Shown here piece by piece: positions 1 through 5,501 of a DNA stretch of 5,501 nucleotides. A model generated the notes under the pieces. That model was not told where the DNA came from and searched no databases. It saw only the letters and a program-made list of their open reading frames with translations. This DNA comes from a bacterium (GTDB lineage: Bacteria; Vulcanimicrobiota; Xenobia; RGZZ01). How positions within the stretch are numbered: position 1 is the first letter of the stretch; every line of letters begins with the position of its first letter. A program made the translations under genes and the position numbers. The stretch lies in contig JAJXVI010000204.1 in assembly GCA_021782195.1 (NCBI GenBank), positions 1 through 5,501 on the forward strand. The letters are read 5' to 3'.

Positions 1-30
1 ATGACCAGCCGGCGTCTGGAGAGGGGCGAG

Positions 31-231
31 ATGCGCCATCGTCATGTCCGTCATGCGCTCGCGGGCGCTGGCTTGTGCCTCGTGCCCGTCCTCGCATCGC
101 TCCTCGCGCCGCCCGCCCTTGCGGCCAAAACCAGGCGGGCGGATTTTATATATAATTTAGCCGGCGCCTCCCGCGCCGAAAAGCCGGCCCTCATCAGACC
201 GCGCGGCTCCACGAAAGGAGAACCATCGTGA
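31..231 (+). CDS. Possible small secreted protein, or remnant of a secreted-protein gene
   Basis: A 66-residue reading from ATG 31, preceded by purine-rich GGAGAGGGG at 18-26. An ATG at position 1 is also in frame, so the gene could start at or before the window edge. Residues 1-32 look like a Sec signal peptide: a basic His/Arg N-terminus, a hydrophobic core rich in Ala, Leu and Val, and an ALA-A type cleavage site. Third codon positions are mostly G/C over this part, which supports real coding. After about residue 33 that bias fades, and the frame runs through a terminator-like hairpin (109-142) and an A/T tract (143-159). It ends at TGA 229-231, overlapping the pgm GTG start. The short tail with no recognisable domain suggests a truncated gene whose signal peptide survives. 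A leader peptide or a chance ORF is also possible. No function is assigned. Confidence 0.3.
   Translation: MRHRHVRHALAGAGLCLVPVLASLLAPPALAAKTRRADFIYNLAGASRAEKPALIRPRGSTKGEPS
109..159 (+). terminator. Candidate intrinsic terminator upstream of pgm
   Basis: CCGCCCGCC (109-117) and GGCGGGCGG (134-142) form a perfect 9-bp all-G/C stem. The 16-nt loop can itself pair TTG with CAA. The stem is followed directly by a 17-bp A/T run (143-159) that begins ATTTTA. A GC stem followed by a T-containing tract fits rho-independent termination of rightward transcription entering from upstream. The T-tract is interrupted by A residues, and the hairpin lies inside the short signal-peptide ORF, so the call is moderate. 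Confidence 0.42.
151..156 (+). promoter_or_regulatory. Candidate -10 element of the pgm promoter
   Basis: TATAAT is a perfect sigma-70 -10 hexamer within a 17-bp A/T stretch (143-159) in otherwise GC-rich DNA. It would start transcription near 163 and leave a leader of about 65 nt before pgm. No good -35 lies at 16-18 bp spacing; AAACCA at 128-133 is a poor match. The promoter would therefore be weak, activator-dependent, or not real. A 6-bp hairpin (CGGCGC 162-167 with GCGCCG 173-178) would sit at the very 5' end of this transcript. The same A/T run may instead serve mainly as the terminator tract described at 109-159. Confidence 0.38.
214..220 (+). promoter_or_regulatory. Ribosome binding site of pgm
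   Basis: AAAGGAG at 214-220 is a strong Shine-Dalgarno match, seven bases before the GTG at 228. It fixes GTG 228 as the pgm start, and family alignment agrees because about 44 residues precede the conserved FGTSGHRG motif. Confidence 0.8.
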
Positions 232-1877
232 CCCAGACCGAACAGGCGATTCCCGGGAAACGTGCCCCAGAGAGCTTGCTGTGCGACGTCGAAGCCCTGC
301 GTCGACAGTATCTCGGCAACCATCCCGACGTGAACGACCCGACCCAGGCCGTTGCATTCGGCACTTCCGGGCACCGCGGGTCGGCCGCACGATGTTCCTT
401 CAACGAGGGTCACATTGCCGCCATCGCACAGGCAACCTGTGAGTATCGCCATTCAAAAGGCATTGATGGGCCGTTGTTCATCGGGGCCGACTCCCACGCT
501 CTCTCCGAACCTGCTGTAAAGACCGCACTCGAAGTTCTCGCCGCCAACGGGGTGACCACGATGCTGGCACCGGATGGCATCCTGACGCCCACCCCCGTGG
601 TCTCCCACGCCATCCTCACCTTCAACCGCCAGGGTGCTGCCGTTGCAGACGGCATCGTCGTCACGCCATCGCACAACCCTCCCGAAGACGGTGGGTTCAA
701 GTACAATCCCCCCCACGGCGGGCCTGCCGACACCGACGTCACGCGCGTCATCCAGGATCGAGCCAACGAACTGCTGCGCAACCGCTTGAACGGGGTGAAG
801 CGCATCCCGTACGCGCGCGCCCGTTCCGCGGAGACCACACACATCCACGACTTCATCACCCCGTACGTAACAGACCTTCGCAACGTCGTCGATCTCGACC
901 TGATTCGCGCAGCCGGGCTGCATCTGGGTGTCGATCCGATGGGAGGAGCCAGCATCGCTGTCTGGGACCCGATCGTGGCAACCTACGGCCTGGACCTGAC
1001 CATCGTCAACCGCACGGTCGATCCACGCTTTGCCTTCATGCCCGTCGACCATGACGGCAGGATCCGCATGGACTGCTCCTCTCCACACGCCATGGCGCGC
1101 CTCGTCGAACTGCGCGAACAGTTCGCGGTAGCCTTCGGAAACGACGCCGACTCCGACCGCCACGGTATCGTCACGCCCGAGGCCGGGCTCATGAACCCCA
1201 ATCACTTCCTGGCCGTGGCCATTGAATATCTGTTCACGAACCGCCCAGGATGGAAGGCCGACTGCAGTATCGGCAAGACCCTTGTGAGCAGCCAGATGAT
1301 CGACCGTGTCGCCGTGGGGCTTGGAAGACGCCTCTGGGAAGTCCCCGTCGGCTTCAAGTGGTTTGTCGACGGACTCATTGACGGCACCTGCGGCTTCGGG
1401 GGCGAAGAGAGTGCGGGGGCTTCCTTCCTGCGATTCGACGGCACAACCTGGACCACCGACAAGGACGGCATCATCTGCGACCTTCTGGCCGCTGAAATCA
1501 CGGCCCGCACCGGCAGGGATCCGGGCGCACACTATCAGGAACTCACAAAACGTTACGGGGCGCCATGCTATCGCCGAATCGACGTTCCTTGCTCCCCCGA
1601 CGAGCGAGCGGTGCTGAAAAAACTCTCCCCCGAGGCCGTGCGCGTATCGACCCTCGGCGGACACCCGATCACCGCGCGCCTCACCCGCGCACCAGGCAAC
1701 AACGCGGAAATCGGGGGCTTGAAGGTGACCACGGGCAACGGCTGGTTTGCAGCCCGGCCTTCCGGTACCGAGGATGTCTACAAGGTGTACGCCGAGAGCT
1801 TCGTCGACGAGGAACACCTCTCACGCATCATCGACGAGGCACGCACCATCGTTGCCGAAGCCCTGACCACCAGATAA
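228..1877 (+). CDS. pgm: Phosphoglucomutase (alpha-D-glucose phosphate-specific)
   Basis: Interconverts glucose 1-phosphate and glucose 6-phosphate in the cytoplasm, linking glycolysis with glycogen, trehalose and nucleotide-sugar synthesis. The 549-residue product is full length (E. coli Pgm is 546) and matches that family along its whole length. Visible landmarks are the N-terminal [12 protein letters not shown] at 44-55, the phosphoserine loop [11 protein letters not shown] at 146-156 with catalytic Ser148, the Mg-binding loop DADSDR at 306-311 (Asp306, Asp308, Asp310), the sugar-binding GFGGEESAG at 389-397, and the phosphate-binding RPSGTED at 510-516. These mark the four alpha-D-phosphohexomutase domains in order. 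The metal loop reads DADSDR where E. coli has DPDYDR, but all three aspartates are kept, so the enzyme should be active. The start is GTG 228 with a strong ribosome binding site. The TAA stop (1875-1877) lies 3 bp from the end of the convergent lipoprotein gene. Confidence 0.97.
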   Translation: MTQTEQAIPGKRAPESLLCDVEALRRQYLGNHPDVNDPTQAVAFGTSGHRGSAARCSFNEGHIAAIAQATCEYRHSKGIDGPLFIGADSHALSEPAVKTALEVLAANGVTTMLAPDGILTPTPVVSHAILTFNRQGAAVADGIVVTPSHNPPEDGGFKYNPPHGGPADTDVTRVIQDRANELLRNRLNGVKRIPYARARSAETTHIHDFITPYVTDLRNVVDLDLIRAAGLHLGVDPMGGASIAVWDPIVATYGLDLTIVNRTVDPRFAFMPVDHDGRIRMDCSSPHAMARLVELREQFAVAFGNDADSDRHGIVTPEAGLMNPNHFLAVAIEYLFTNRPGWKADCSIGKTLVSSQMIDRVAVGLGRRLWEVPVGFKWFVDGLIDGTCGFGGEESAGASFLRFDGTTWTTDKDGIICDLLAAEITARTGRDPGAHYQELTKRYGAPCYRRIDVPCSPDERAVLKKLSPEAVRVSTLGGHPITARLTRAPGNNAEIGGLKVTTGNGWFAARPSGTEDVYKVYAESFVDEEHLSRIIDEARTIVAEALTTR

Positions 1878-1920
1878 AAGTCACGTGCCTCCCGGCACGA
1901 CAACCGCACCGGGAGGCACG
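1876..1920 (-). terminator. Terminator between convergent pgm and lipoprotein genes
   Basis: CGTGCCTCCCGG (1884-1895) and CCGGGAGGCACG (1909-1920) form a perfect 12-bp GC-rich stem with a 13-nt loop. Read on the minus strand, the stem is followed four bases later by TTTT (complement of 1876-1879), the usual form of an intrinsic terminator. Read on the plus strand, the same hairpin follows pgm but lacks an adjacent T run, although CTTT occurs a few bases on. It is therefore best for leftward transcripts and possibly works in both directions. The whole stem-loop lies in the last codons of the lipoprotein gene, and the T run overlaps the pgm stop codon. Confidence 0.75.
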
Positions 1921-2171
1921 ATGCGCGCTTTCGCCCCCTTTGCCGCGTGAAAGGCATGATACGACCTCTCAGCAGAGGACCGCGAAGGCGTCGCGGAGGG
2001 AGAAAGCTGAAACCCCGGCAACTCGTCGACCGGTGGCACGGTGGGCGGTTTCACGGTCTCCGACTGGCTCGGTGCGGGCCAGGGTTGATGGGGGACCGCC
2101 CAGCATCCAACGGTCAAAAGGCCGGTGAGCAGGAGCAATACAAGCCCACAGGCTCGAACTTCCCTGCGCAT
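1881..2171 (-). CDS. Small proline-rich lipoprotein of unknown function
   Basis: A 96-residue protein. Residues 1-22 form a lipoprotein signal peptide: basic MRREVR start, Leu-rich core, then LTVGC with Cys23 as the predicted lipidated residue. It would be anchored in a membrane facing the periplasm. The -3 residue is Thr rather than Leu, with Leu at -4, so the lipobox is slightly off consensus. The mature part (about 74 residues) is rich in Pro, Ser and Ala, with segments such as VKPPTVPPVDELPG. It has no recognisable domain and looks largely unstructured, like a spacer or tether. The ATG at 2171-2169 has GGAG (2184-2181) nine bases upstream. The last twelve codons (VPPGAVVVPGGT) are written in the arms and loop of the terminator hairpin. 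The downstream neighbour is convergent pgm, and apeB lies upstream on the same strand. No homologue is recognised. Confidence 0.72.
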   Translation of the reverse strand: MRREVRACGLVLLLLTGLLTVGCWAVPHQPWPAPSQSETVKPPTVPPVDELPGFQLSPSATPSRSSAERSYHAFHAAKGAKARIVPPGAVVVPGGT

Positions 2172-2180
2172 ACGATCTCA

Positions 2181-2184
2181 CTCC
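2181..2184 (-). promoter_or_regulatory. Ribosome binding site of the lipoprotein gene
   Basis: GGAG on the minus strand lies nine bases before the ATG at 2171. It supports that start, which also gives a complete signal peptide. Confidence 0.6.
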
Positions 2185-2190
2185 ATCGAG

Positions 2191-2218
2191 AATTATTCCC
2201 TTTCTTGACGGATTTCAA
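2191..2218 (-). promoter_or_regulatory. Possible promoter of the lipoprotein gene
   Basis: On the minus strand, TTGAAA (2218-2213) resembles a -35 box. AATAAT (2197-2192) or ATAATT (2196-2191) resembles a -10 box, with 15 or 16 bp between them. The patch is A/T-rich compared with its surroundings and lies just upstream of the lipoprotein ribosome binding site. The spacing is short, so confidence is limited. Confidence 0.35.
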
Positions 2219-2236
2219 TCACACGTGCAGGAACAT

Positions 2237-2334
2237 CCCCCAGGAGGGGGTCAGGTCGCTCCCACACCTGACCGCTCTGCAGGTCGCAAGCACGATAGCT
2301 CGCGGCCCGGGCTATCGTGAGGTCAGGTCGCTCC
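2237..2334. repeat. Cluster of direct and inverted repeats after apeB
   Basis: A 14-bp direct repeat, GGTCAGGTCGCTCC, occurs at 2249-2262 and 2321-2334. The second copy is inside the last codons of apeB. Between them, GGTCAGGT (2249-2256) pairs with ACCTGACC (2266-2273) as an 8-bp hairpin, and the 2321-2328 copy could pair with the same ACCTGACC instead. A further hairpin, CCCCC-AGGA-GGGGG, occupies 2237-2250. AGGTCGC also occurs a third time at 2281-2287. This is most of the 140-bp gap between apeB and the lipoprotein gene. It may be a small tail duplication, a structured mRNA 3' end, or both. Confidence 0.6.
2291..2319 (-). terminator. Hairpin at the end of apeB, possible terminator or mRNA 3'-end stabiliser
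   Basis: CACGATAGC (2291-2299) and GCTATCGTG (2311-2319) form a perfect 9-bp stem that can extend inward by a few pairs. The apeB stop codon TAG (2314-2312) lies inside one arm. No T run follows on the minus strand, so classic intrinsic termination is doubtful. Protection of the mRNA 3' end or rho-assisted ending fits better. Confidence 0.4.
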
Positions 2335-3619
2335 GAAGTTCAAGAAAGCGCGTCATCACCGCAACCATACACGCAACATCCTCGCGGCCGCCCATTTCTC
2401 GCACCGAGTGCATGGACAGCATGGGATTCCCCACGTCGACCGTGGGAATCCCGAGCAACGTGGACGTTATCGGACCGATCGTGGATCCGCACTGCAGGTC
2501 GGTACGGTGCACGTAGCGTTGCATTGGAACCTCGGCCTCCTGGCACAGACTCTCGAACATGGCACCGCTCAAGACGCTCGTGGCGTAGCGCTGTTGCGCG
2601 TTCACCTTCAACACCGGACCCCCGTTGAGCACGGGCCTGTGATTCGGCTCGTGCCGGTCGGGGTAGTTCGGATGCAACGCGTGCGCCATGTCGGCGGAAA
2701 GACACACCGAACGGGCCAGCGTGACCAGGTACTCCTCACGAGACTGCCGGAACGCGAGCGACAGACGTTCAAGAAGACGCGGCAGGAAGTCGGAACCAGC
2801 CCCGGTTGCACTCTGGCTACCCACTTCTTCATGGTCGAACAGTACGGCCATCCGCACACAGTCGCCATCTGATCCGCTCGCGGCCAGCAGGGCGCAGAGC
2901 GCCGCGTGACACATCGCAAGGTTGTCGAGGCGCGCCGAGAAGATGAATGCGTCGTCCAGTCCACCCAACGTCGGGCGTGCCAGGTCGTACAGCATGAGCT
3001 CGAACGCACGCATCGCACCCGCGCCGACCCCAAGCGCCTGTGCGCACAGTTCGCGCAATGCGTCCGGAGATTCGCCCATCCCCACGATAGGCGGCATCTG
3101 CGTCTGCTTGTTGAGCACAAGACCGCGCTCGTTCACCTCACGGTCAAGATGAATGGCAAGCTGCGCGACGCGGGCAAGGGGACGGTCAAATCTCACCAGA
3201 CGCGTGTCCATCCGCCCCTGCGCATCCGCAAACACCACGCGACCCGCAATTCCAAGGTCGCGATCAAGCCACGAATTAAGAAGCGCGCCCCCATACACCT
3301 CTACCCCGAGCTGGGCGTAGCCCTCGCGTTCAAACGGTGCAACTGACTTGCATCGCAGGTTCGGGCTGTCGGTATGGGCGCCAATCAGATGGAAGGCCTT
3401 CACCCGCGACGGGTCCGGCACCACAAATGCAGCCAGCGCACTTCCCCCGTGCACAACATAGTACCCTCCGGATTCGAGCGCCCCCCACGACTCGCACTCG
3501 TCAAGAGCGCGAAATCCGGCGAGACGCAGTCGCGTTACCGCACTCTCCACGGCGTGAAATGGCGTGGGAGATTCCCACAGGAAGTCCAACAGGTCGGTCA
3601 ACAGCGCTTTCGTTTGCAT
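2312..3619 (-). CDS. apeB: M18 family aminopeptidase (ApeB / aspartyl aminopeptidase type)
   Basis: A cytoplasmic metallo-aminopeptidase that removes N-terminal residues, typically acidic ones, from peptides. The 435-residue product matches bacterial M18 enzymes end to end (usually about 430). The expected di-metal and catalytic residues are visible: His82 in GAHTDSP, Asp232 in ARLDN, Glu264-Glu265 in DHEEVGS, Asp310 in SADMAHALHPN, and His404 in MHSVRE. Other family blocks present are LGVEVYGGAL, LAIHLDREVNE, LNGGPVLKVN and CGSTIGPITS. The frame is open to 3940, but residues upstream of the ATG at 3619 are Arg/Trp-rich and overlap the next gene, so the family-like start MQTKALLTDLLDFL is preferred. 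No good Shine-Dalgarno precedes it, and the in-frame GTG at 3625 is an alternative. It lies 145 bp downstream of the PHP gene on the same strand, so co-transcription is possible but unproven. Confidence 0.95.
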   Translation of the reverse strand: MQTKALLTDLLDFLWESPTPFHAVESAVTRLRLAGFRALDECESWGALESGGYYVVHGGSALAAFVVPDPSRVKAFHLIGAHTDSPNLRCKSVAPFEREGYAQLGVEVYGGALLNSWLDRDLGIAGRVVFADAQGRMDTRLVRFDRPLARVAQLAIHLDREVNERGLVLNKQTQMPPIVGMGESPDALRELCAQALGVGAGAMRAFELMLYDLARPTLGGLDDAFIFSARLDNLAMCHAALCALLAASGSDGDCVRMAVLFDHEEVGSQSATGAGSDFLPRLLERLSLAFRQSREEYLVTLARSVCLSADMAHALHPNYPDRHEPNHRPVLNGGPVLKVNAQQRYATSVLSGAMFESLCQEAEVPMQRYVHRTDLQCGSTIGPITSTLLGIPTVDVGNPMLSMHSVREMGGREDVACMVAVMTRFLELRSDLTSR

Positions 3620-3764
3620 GGTCACCAGTTCTACTACACACACTCCAAACTGCCTGCCCCGCCGCCACCAATTGCGTCCCCGGGGTCCACGGTGCCGCCA
3701 CGTGCGGGTCCGCGTCGCAGTCAGGGAGCGTGCACGCCGCTCGCGCGAAGGTCCCCGCACGCAC
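3620..3764. other. Short intergenic region between the PHP gene and apeB
   Basis: These 145 bases hold no convincing gene. On the minus strand there is no clear -35/-10 pair, only a weak TAGTAG near 3630, and no T-rich terminator after the PHP stop. CCCCGGGG is a short palindrome here without further stem. With no terminator visible, apeB may be read through from the TPR-PHP transcript. Confidence 0.4.
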
Positions 3765-5084
3765 TCACTCAGGTGGCGACACGCGCGTGACCAGTACGAG
3801 ACACAGCGGACTGCAGACGGCCCACAGGTAGAGCGCCCACTCGCTGCGCGGGTACCATCCCTGTCGAAACTGCCACCACATACACTCGACGGCCGTCCCC
3901 GCCACCATCGCGGCCAGTCCCAGCGCGAGCGCCGCAGCACTCTCCCCGTGCGGCAGTCGCACCGAGCGCAGAAAAATCCGGAGAGCCGGAAGCAACGGCC
4001 ACATTATCGCGCCCAGCAGTCCCCAGAACGCAAGCCCGGCCAGGAAAAGGGGCAAGGTGCGCCGCCTGAGATTGTGCAGCGTGTGTCGCAGCTCCGGCAC
4101 CAGGTGAAAGTCGCCGCGATCGATCTCGTCTGTCACGAAAAGGGCAGCACAGCAACCCTGCGCGAGGGCGCGTTGCACAAGCTGCGGGGTGTCCGCCCAC
4201 GTCGGGAGAACTGTGGCCGCGACCGGAAAGTTTCCGGTGCGGAAGTCGAGATCGGCCGTCTCGGGAAGGGCTTCGCGCGTACAGAGCGCGCGAGTTCCCC
4301 GACTGGCCAGCACGTTGCCATCGACGACCTCGAACCCCTCTGCTCCCCACGCGTAAAGTCTGGTGGGCGCCAGGCGCGAAGTCCACGGATGGGCAACCAC
4401 CACAAAGGCGCCCTGGCGACGCGCCTCGGCAATCGCCGCTCGCACGTTGTAACGCGCCGGCGTGACCGCCCGCCGAAGGTTGAACATGAGCAGGTGGGTG
4501 GTCCCTCGATATTCCTCCGCCGGCACCACCAGCATCGGAAGGCGATGATGCTGCACGTAACGCACCGCCAGCGGCACCCCTCGCAGGCCGTTCGAGTCGC
4601 TCAATGCCACCACGCGATACCCGTGGTCGTAGTGCCATTGCACGAGTTGCGCGGGCATCAGGGCGCCTCCCGAAGCCTGGCTGTGGGAGTGAAGATCCGC
4701 AAGCACGTAGGGCGCCCCCCTCGGGACGACCCACCGCAAACCGCCCGGCAACACCGTGTCCAGTGCACGCAATGCAAAAATCTGCCCGACAAGCAGCATC
4801 ATCACGATGACCGCCAGCGTAACGCCGCCGAGGCGACTACGGCTGCGCCTCCCCCACCACAGCCCCGTCAGGCCACCCACGGCGGCAAACAGTCCGACCG
4901 TATAGAAGATGTGCGGGGCAGTCCCCACGATGTCGTCGAACCAGCGGAGCGGTTCGAGTGGAGCGGTCCACCACGCAGGGGAGGAAATCGCCACCCGAAC
5001 CTCCCGCGCCGCAAGCGCTCCGAGCGCTGCTCCAGCGCGGGTCGAGGCGCTCCAACCCAGGAGGCCGGCCTGACTCGGGCTCAC
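3765..5084 (-). CDS. Multi-spanning membrane protein with a variant PHP phosphoesterase domain
   Basis: A 439-residue protein. Two hydrophobic segments (about 58-78 and 87-107) precede a soluble region (about 125-340), and three follow (about 345-366, 382-401, 416-433). The soluble region resembles PHP metal-dependent phosphoesterases: DLHSHSQASGG (130-140), GYRVVALSDSNG (155-166), VVPAEEYRGTTHLL (186-199) and VVVAHPW (228-234). In most PHP proteins the second motif is T/S-D-H-N; here it is SDSN with Ser164 in place of His. The usual late GSDxH motif is not seen before the TWADTP...RALAQG block; GDFH at 324-327 lies after it. Charge distribution (RRSRSR after the first segment, RIFLRSVR after the third) weakly favours a periplasmic PHP domain, though RRR at 340-342 argues against it. 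The start is GTG 5084, with GGAGG nine bases upstream and a 4-nt overlap with the TPR gene. Substrate is unknown; it may be an enzyme with a changed metal site or a binding protein. Confidence 0.78.
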   Translation of the reverse strand: MSPSQAGLLGWSASTRAGAALGALAAREVRVAISSPAWWTAPLEPLRWFDDIVGTAPHIFYTVGLFAAVGGLTGLWWGRRSRSRLGGVTLAVIVMMLLVGQIFALRALDTVLPGGLRWVVPRGAPYVLADLHSHSQASGGALMPAQLVQWHYDHGYRVVALSDSNGLRGVPLAVRYVQHHRLPMLVVPAEEYRGTTHLLMFNLRRAVTPARYNVRAAIAEARRQGAFVVVAHPWTSRLAPTRLYAWGAEGFEVVDGNVLASRGTRALCTREALPETADLDFRTGNFPVAATVLPTWADTPQLVQRALAQGCCAALFVTDEIDRGDFHLVPELRHTLHNLRRRTLPLFLAGLAFWGLLGAIMWPLLPALRIFLRSVRLPHGESAAALALGLAAMVAGTAVECMWWQFRQGWYPRSEWALYLWAVCSPLCLVLVTRVSPPE

Positions 5085-5501
5085 CGCCCACGTCCTCCGC
5101 GAACGGAAAGTGGCGGAGAGACGAGATCCGCGGCCAGTGCGGCAGCCTGTAGCAGATCCTCGGCTGCACGCCGATGCCTTCCACTTGTGGCGTGGACCGT
5201 CGCCCGCACCAGCAAAAACAGCGCTCGGGACTCCCCGGCGTTGTCGAGAATCGCGTCGAGCGCATCGAGCGCGGCGCGGGGCTCACCGCTCAAGTGCAGG
5301 GACAGCGCGCGCAGCACGTGCGCGTGCGCGTGGTCGAGGCGTCCGGCCACGAGCTCGTCAAAATCCCACCAGGCCCCCTGAGGATCGTCGTGAAAGAGGT
5401 GATTGAGACCTCTCTGCAAGACGGCAAGCTCGTGGACAACCGCGTGAGAAGCGCGATCCTCGGCCAGCAGTTTTGGCAGGTAGTCGGCAGCGACCGCCTG
5501 C
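5081..5501 (-). CDS. TPR-like helical-repeat protein, C-terminal part only
   Basis: The frame is open to the window edge, so the true start lies outside; 139 C-terminal residues are visible. A TTG at 5419 is in frame, but coding clearly continues upstream of it (27 more residues, including AADYLPKLLAEDRASHAVVHELAV). The chain is predicted mostly helical. Visible residues 57-86 (AHVLRALSLHLSGEPRAALDALDAI) and 91-124 (ALFLLVRATVHATSGRHRRAAEDLLQAAALA) have the small/large residue spacing of tetratricopeptide repeats, which usually mediate protein binding. The last residues are Arg/Gly-rich. The TGA stop (5083-5081) overlaps the GTG start of the PHP gene, implying translational coupling and perhaps a joint role. 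No signal peptide can be judged because the N-terminus is missing. Confidence 0.72.
   Translation of the reverse strand, partial: QAVAADYLPKLLAEDRASHAVVHELAVLQRGLNHLFHDDPQGAWWDFDELVAGRLDHAHAHVLRALSLHLSGEPRAALDALDAILDNAGESRALFLLVRATVHATSGRHRRAAEDLLQAAALAADLVSPPLSVRGGRGR
5094..5098 (-). promoter_or_regulatory. Ribosome binding site of the PHP membrane protein
   Basis: GGAGG on the minus strand lies nine bases before the GTG at 5084, inside the 3' end of the TPR-like gene. It supports this start and translational coupling with the upstream gene. Confidence 0.65.

Noticed and set aside
453..1817. A 454-codon open frame on the minus strand opposite pgm
   Set aside because: It is the complement of a full-length, motif-complete pgm, and the translation shows no recognisable family.
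2205..2210. Plus-strand TTGACG as a -35 box
   Set aside because: No -10-like sequence lies 16-18 bp downstream, and no plus-strand gene follows.
1947..2516. A 189-codon plus-strand frame across the lipoprotein, the gap and the apeB end
   Set aside because: It runs antisense to two better supported genes and through several hairpins, with no domain and no convincing ribosome binding site.
3501..3764. An 87-codon minus-strand frame beginning next to the PHP stop
   Set aside because: It overlaps the apeB N-terminus in another frame, has no Shine-Dalgarno, and its composition is not protein-like.
3620..3940. N-terminal extension of the aminopeptidase by 107 residues
   Set aside because: The extension is Arg/Trp-rich, overlaps the end of the PHP gene in another frame, and M18 family members start near the ATG at 3619.
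3564..5381. A 605-codon open frame on the plus strand opposite the PHP gene
   Set aside because: Its translation is Arg/His/Pro-rich with no domain. It is antisense to a gene with clear PHP motifs and membrane segments, and long antisense frames are common in GC-rich DNA.
5417..5419. TTG as the start of the TPR-like gene
   Set aside because: The frame stays open with helical, coding-like residues through 5500, so this is more likely an internal Leu codon of a gene cut by the window edge.

Overview
The window is GC-rich and densely coding with the standard genetic code. It suggests a Gram-negative bacterium: there is a lipoprotein signal peptide, an E. coli-type phosphoglucomutase and a proteobacterial-type M18 aminopeptidase. 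The lineage cannot be fixed from these genes, and nothing marks the DNA as mobile or recently acquired.

Layout. Positions 1-227 hold a short ORF with a signal-peptide-like N-terminus. Over it lie a GC-rich hairpin, a 17-bp A/T tract containing TATAAT, and a good ribosome binding site. Positions 228-1877 (+) encode a complete alpha-D-glucose phosphate-specific phosphoglucomutase (pgm). Everything after that is on the minus strand. In the order of transcription it runs from the right edge leftwards: a partial TPR-like helical-repeat protein (edge to 5081), a multi-spanning membrane protein with a PHP phosphoesterase domain (5084-3765, overlapping the TPR gene by 4 nt), an M18 aminopeptidase of the ApeB type (3619-2312), and a small proline-rich lipoprotein (2171-1881). 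The lipoprotein gene converges on pgm. Their stop codons are 3 bp apart, and a 12-bp perfect inverted repeat inside the lipoprotein's 3' end looks like their shared terminator.

How the genes relate. pgm links glycolysis to glycogen and nucleotide-sugar synthesis, and it appears to have its own promoter. The TPR and PHP genes are probably translationally coupled and may act together at the membrane. The aminopeptidase follows after 145 bp and the lipoprotein after another 140 bp, the latter with its own possible promoter; neither shows an obvious functional link to the PHP protein.

The points most worth a second look are the PHP domain's altered metal-site motifs (Ser in place of the usual His in the second motif, and no recognisable final D-x-H in the usual place), the terminator built into the lipoprotein coding sequence and the pgm stop codon, and the repeat-rich stretch after the aminopeptidase gene. 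I see no defence system, CRISPR array, transposon, tRNA or rRNA.
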